A stretch of 64,000 nt of DNA from NCBI GenBank assembly GCA_029259745.1, contig JAJDEO010000044.1, positions 1 through 64,000 on the forward strand, in the 5' to 3' direction. This document shows, in pieces, positions 60,667-64,000 of this stretch. The notes under the pieces are model-generated. The model did no database searches and was not told where the DNA came from. It worked only from the letters and a program-made list of their open reading frames with translations. The DNA comes from Planctomycetota bacterium. GTDB taxonomy: Bacteria; Planctomycetota; B15-G4. A program made the position numbers and the translations under genes. Each line of letters starts with the position of its first letter. Position 1 is the stretch's first letter.

Positions 60667-61075
60667 GCTGCCTCACTCCGAGAAGCGAACTTGGTCGAGA
60701 GACGTGCGCGAACTCCTCGATCCGCGCCCGTCACGATCTGCCCGATCATCCCGTCTCAACGCGGGAACATCATCGGAACGGGTGTGTCTTCGGTGAATCT
60801 CGCGCAGAATCGCATCGCCGAGGGGAGGGCGGATGCGCGCGGGACAGACCAATCCACGTCTTCTGACATCGGCGCGGAGAGCGAATCCTGAAGGTGCGAT
60901 CGGGTCTCAACCTCGGGCCGGCGCGATGGCGGTCTTTCAGACGGCCTCCGCGCGCTGCGCAGCTCGCGCGTTCGCCAACGATTTCGCCACCTGGCGGCCC
61001 ATCTGAAATATCGACACGCACGCATGCGTTCACTGTGCGACGGTGAAACTTTCTTCGTCGACACGCCGGTTTCCG
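60667..61075. other. 409-bp region between porin and phoU
   Basis: No gene recognised. It should hold the porin promoter (minus strand). I looked for repeated Pho-box-like heptamers and saw no convincing pair. The sequence near 60770-60800 and 60930-60970 is GC-rich with short inverted repeats only. Confidence 0.6.
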
Positions 61076-61768
61076 TCACCCGTCCGGGTCGACGGCGCTC
61101 TTCCGCTCCTTCAGCGCCGCGTGGTGACGCAGCACGACGGCCTCCACCATGAACACGACGTCCTCGCCGATGTTCGTCGCGAGGTCTGCCACGCGCTCGA
61201 GGTTGCGGGACGCGGAGATCAGCAGCGTTGCCGTCTCGACCGACATCGGGTCCTCCTTCATCCGCGCCTCGAGCAGATCGAAATGGTGACGGTGGATGTC
61301 GTCGACGATGTCGTCGCGCACGAGCACGTCGCGGGCGAGTTGCGCGTCGGCGCGGATCAGAGCATTGAGCGCGTCGCGCAGCATGCCGCGCGTGGTCGTC
61401 GTCATCTCTTCGAAGCGCAGCGGCTCGTCGAGCGGCGGGTAGCCCTCGAGGTCGAGCACGCGCTGAGCGATGTTCGAGGCGAGGTCGCCGATCCGTTCGA
61501 GGTCGTTGACGATCTTCATCGACGCCGTGACGAAGCGCAGGTCGCCGGCGACGGGCTGGTGCAGCGCCAGGATCTTGAGGCAGTCGTCGTCGAGCTCGAG
61601 CTCCATGAGATCGATCTCGGTGTCGTCCGCGATCACAATGCGCGCAAGGTCTGCGCGATGTTGCACGAGGGCCTTCGTCGCAGCGCGCAGGGAATCCTCG
61701 ACTTTGCTCCCCATCCCCAAGATCGCCTTCTTGAGGCTGGCGAGGTCACGGTGCATGTGGCTCGTCAT
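61076..61768 (-). CDS. phoU: phosphate transport system regulator PhoU
   Basis: A 230-residue protein of two PhoU helical bundles. Signature segments are DLERIGDLASNIAQR in bundle 1 and NLERVADLATNIGEDVVF in bundle 2, both containing the (E/D)RxxD metal-binding motifs. It adjusts PstSCAB activity and the PhoR kinase according to phosphate supply. 31 bp after the pstB stop on the same strand, in the standard pstA-pstB-phoU order. ATG 61768. Confidence 0.95.
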   Translation of the reverse strand: MTSHMHRDLASLKKAILGMGSKVEDSLRAATKALVQHRADLARIVIADDTEIDLMELELDDDCLKILALHQPVAGDLRFVTASMKIVNDLERIGDLASNIAQRVLDLEGYPPLDEPLRFEEMTTTTRGMLRDALNALIRADAQLARDVLVRDDIVDDIHRHHFDLLEARMKEDPMSVETATLLISASRNLERVADLATNIGEDVVFMVEAVVLRHHAALKERKSAVDPDG

Positions 61769-61799
61769 TGCGTTCTCCTGCAGCTCGTGCGAGCTGTCG

Positions 61800-62729
61800 T
61801 CAACCGAAGCGACCGGTGATGTAGTCTTCCGTCTCCTGCCGATGAGGTGACGTGAAGATATCCTGCGTCGGACCAGCCTCGATCAGGTAGCCACGGTACA
61901 TGAACGCCGTGAAGTCACTCGTGCGCGAGGCCTGCTGCATGTTGTGCGTGACGATCAGCACGGTGTAAGAGCCGCGCAGTTCGTCGATCAGCTCCTCGAT
62001 CCGACCGGTCGCGATCGGGTCGAGCGCCGAACACGGTTCGTCCATGAGGAGCACCTCCGGCTCGGCGGCCACGGCGCGTGCGATGCACAGGCGCTGCTGC
62101 TGACCGCCGGAGAGGCCGAGCGCGCTGTCCTTCAGACGGTCCTTCGCCTCGTCCCAGAGTGCCGCATGCCGCAGGCTCTTCTCACAGACCTCGGCGAGCA
62201 CGGCCTTGTCGCGCTCGCCGTCGATGCGCAGCGGGTAGATCACGTTCTCGTAGATGCTCATCGGGAACGGGTTGGGCTTCTGGAACACCATGCCCATACG
62301 CTTGCGCAACTCGATGACATCGACGCTCGGGCCGTAGATCGACTCGCCCTCGAGGATCATCTCGCCCTCGGTGCGCACGCCGTCGATGAGGTCGTTCATG
62401 CGGTTGACGGAGCGCAGCAGCGTGCTCTTGCCGCAACCGGACGGGCCGATGAGCGACGTGACCTGGTGGCGCGGAAGCCCGATGTTGACATCGAACAGCG
62501 CCTGCGCGGTTCCGCCGTAGAACAGGTTGAAGTCGCGCACCTCGAGAACATGGTCGGCGGCGCGCAACGACTTGTGGATCTCGGTCTCGACGCGTTCTCC
62601 GCGATCGATGGCCTCGAGAAGCGAGTCGGCAGCAGCGCGCCGTTGGATCGGGTCGTCGATGATCACTGGCGGTTGGCCACGAGCGGGGAGAGTGAAGGGC
62701 TTCGTGGGTTTCGTGGTGGACGTGTCCAT
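61800..62729 (-). CDS. pstB: phosphate ABC transporter ATP-binding protein PstB
   Basis: A 309-residue ATPase. Walker [10 protein letters not shown] at 95-103, [15 protein letters not shown], signature LSGGQQQR, Walker [14 protein letters not shown] and switch His in VTHNMQQA are all standard PstB. An N-terminal extension of about 60 residues is longer than the usual family start. Start codon ATG shares one base with the pstA stop. Confidence 0.95.
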   Translation of the reverse strand: MDTSTTKPTKPFTLPARGQPPVIIDDPIQRRAAADSLLEAIDRGERVETEIHKSLRAADHVLEVRDFNLFYGGTAQALFDVNIGLPRHQVTSLIGPSGCGKSTLLRSVNRMNDLIDGVRTEGEMILEGESIYGPSVDVIELRKRMGMVFQKPNPFPMSIYENVIYPLRIDGERDKAVLAEVCEKSLRHAALWDEAKDRLKDSALGLSGGQQQRLCIARAVAAEPEVLLMDEPCSALDPIATGRIEELIDELRGSYTVLIVTHNMQQASRTSDFTAFMYRGYLIEAGPTQDIFTSPHRQETEDYITGRFG

Positions 62730-64000
62730 CAGATCCTTCCTGTGCCGAAGCGGCGGTTCAATCGACTGCGTACACCGATCGCGGCCACGTTGAGGAGGAC
62801 GACGATTGAGATGAGCAACAACGTCGTCGTGAAGACCATCGGCTTGGCGGCCTCGGAGTTCTGACTCTGGAACCCGAGGTCGTAGATGTGGAAGCCGAGA
62901 TGCATGAAACTGCGTTCGAGGTGGACGAACGGCGCGACACCGTCGACCGGGAGTTCGGGGGCGAGCTTGACTGCGCCGACGATCATCAGCGGGGCCACTT
63001 CACCAGCACCGCGCGCGATGGCGAGGATGACACCCGTCATGATGCCCGGCGCCGCACGCGGCAGGACGATGCGTCGGATCGTCTGCCACTTGCTCGCACC
63101 GCAGGCGTAGCTACCTTCGCGCATCGAGTTCGGCACGGCGGCGAGCGCCTCTTCCGTCGCAACGATGACGACCGGTAGCGTGAGCAGCGAGAGCGTGAGC
63201 GAAGCCCACATGATCCCGCCCGTTCCGAAGTGCGCCGACGGGAGCCGCTCGTAGTAGAAGAGTTCGTCGATGCGCGCGCCGACGATGTAGCAGAAGAAGC
63301 CGAGCCCGAAGACGCCGAAGACGATGCTCGGCACGCCCGCCAGGTTGTTGACGGCAATGCGGACGATGCTGACGAGCACGCCTTGCTTGGCATACTCGCG
63401 CAGATAGAGCGCCGCGAGCACACCGAAGGGAACGACGAAGATCGTCATGATCAGCGTCATCATCACCGTGCCGAAGATGGCCGGCAGAACGCCGCCCTCG
63501 CTGTTCGACTCGCGCGGCTCGGCCGTCAGGAACTCACCCCAGCGGCTTCCGTAGACGCCCCACTTGTCGACCGTCGTCAGCATGTTCGCCGGCACGGCGC
63601 GGACGATTCCCTCGACATCGAGCGGAACTTCCTCGCCGTCCGCCGTTGCCATGACGATGCGGTAGCCTTCGTTCTGCGTATCGAGATCGTCGACGATCGC
63701 GCGCAGCTCTGCGTACTCCGCTTCGTACCCTTGGGCCAGCTCGTCGGCCGCCGCGCTCGCGGCGCGATACTCGGGCGATTCGAAGCCATGGTCCAGCCCG
63801 ACACGACGCACGCTCAGACGCGCCGCCTCGAGCGTGTGGTTCACTTTGCCGACGTCGTGCTTCTCGATGTCGCGCGCGCGCTCCCAGCGGTCGCGCACCG
63901 TCTCGTGGTGTTCCTCGAACGCGGCCCAAGCGGCCTCGGCGCCCTCGGCAACGCGCTCGTCGCCGATCTCGAACGCGACCGGCGTGCCGTAGAAGCGCCC
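62729..64000 (-). CDS. pstA: phosphate ABC transporter permease PstA, 5' end cut off
   Basis: At least 423 residues; the frame is open to the window edge. The permease part (about 175-423 of the visible protein) has [50 protein letters not shown] and the EAA-loop segment [21 protein letters not shown], which is PstA. Before it lies a long hydrophilic, partly coiled-coil stretch of about 150 residues ([20 protein letters not shown], then [15 protein letters not shown]), an expected periplasmic loop found in some PstA proteins. Pairs with pstB; pstC and pstS would lie beyond 64000. Confidence 0.9.
   Translation of the reverse strand, partial: GRFYGTPVAFEIGDERVAEGAEAAWAAFEEHHETVRDRWERARDIEKHDVGKVNHTLEAARLSVRRVGLDHGFESPEYRAASAAADELAQGYEAEYAELRAIVDDLDTQNEGYRIVMATADGEEVPLDVEGIVRAVPANMLTTVDKWGVYGSRWGEFLTAEPRESNSEGGVLPAIFGTVMMTLIMTIFVVPFGVLAALYLREYAKQGVLVSIVRIAVNNLAGVPSIVFGVFGLGFFCYIVGARIDELFYYERLPSAHFGTGGIMWASLTLSLLTLPVVIVATEEALAAVPNSMREGSYACGASKWQTIRRIVLPRAAPGIMTGVILAIARGAGEVAPLMIVGAVKLAPELPVDGVAPFVHLERSFMHLGFHIYDLGFQSQNSEAAKPMVFTTTLLLISIVVLLNVAAIGVRSRLNRRFGTGRI

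Noticed and set aside
60667..61075. Pho box upstream of the phosphate porin
   Set aside because: No clear pair of heptamers could be placed; sites of this phylum are poorly known to me.
1..64000. tRNA, rRNA, CRISPR array, insertion sequence or prophage
   Set aside because: Read for cloverleaf-like ends, regularly spaced repeats and transposase motifs; none was convincing.

Overview
The window is GC-rich, densely coded DNA from a Gram-negative bacterium with no sign of plasmid or phage content. Several features together suggest a member of the Planctomycetota: secreted proteins with many FG-GAP/VCBS calcium-type repeats, zinc-ribbon plus transmembrane proteins, an ECF sigma factor paired with a soluble zinc-finger anti-sigma factor, a high-affinity phosphate (pst) locus with an OprP-like porin, and kdsA (3-deoxy-manno-octulosonate, so lipopolysaccharide). 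The phylum is an inference; no rRNA or tRNA gene was recognised in the window.

Region 1 (1-11.1 kb) is mixed housekeeping. It holds a cut-off secreted tandem peroxiredoxin-like protein, an archaeal-type phosphoglycerate mutase homologue, an RmlD-like reductase, kdsA with two small neighbours, a decayed glyoxalase (VOC) gene, a lipoprotein hydrolase, an IscU-like protein, a four-cluster ferredoxin with a visible promoter and leader hairpin, a FliA/WhiG-type sigma factor next to a degenerate LysA-like protein, and a glycoside hydrolase 3 / PTS EIIA pair preceded by three 23-bp direct repeats.

Region 2 (11.1-32.6 kb) has a membrane-anchored sulfatase-superfamily protein and a zinc-ribbon protein, then a remarkable protein with an FHA-like head and eight near-identical acidic repeats. 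These are followed by a UvrD/PcrA helicase, an ECF sigma / anti-sigma / secreted-protein operon, two GT-C membrane proteins, arfB, a lipoprotein operon, queG, a Nudix hydrolase, a receiver-GGDEF protein, argR and a RidA-family protein.

Region 3 (34.7-49.5 kb) is a surface-polysaccharide locus. It encodes an O-antigen-ligase-like protein with TPRs, a HAD phosphatase, a sulfotransferase-like/coiled-coil/DUF616 fusion, a three-domain glycosyltransferase, a methyltransferase, a Wzt/Wzm-type ABC exporter, a two-domain glycosyltransferase and a pyruvyl transferase. Many genes overlap by 4 bp (ATGA or GTGA), which points to translational coupling.

Region 4 (49.5-57.5 kb) carries four paralogous secreted VCBS proteins that share a C-terminal domain, with one family 2 glycosyltransferase among them. 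Region 5 (57.7-64 kb) carries a secreted M28 peptidase and the phosphate locus: porin, phoU, pstB and a pstA that runs off the window end.

The best candidates for something undescribed are the FHA/acidic-repeat protein, the shared C-terminal domain of the VCBS paralogues beside the glycan export locus, and a recurrent terminator design after genes for secreted proteins.
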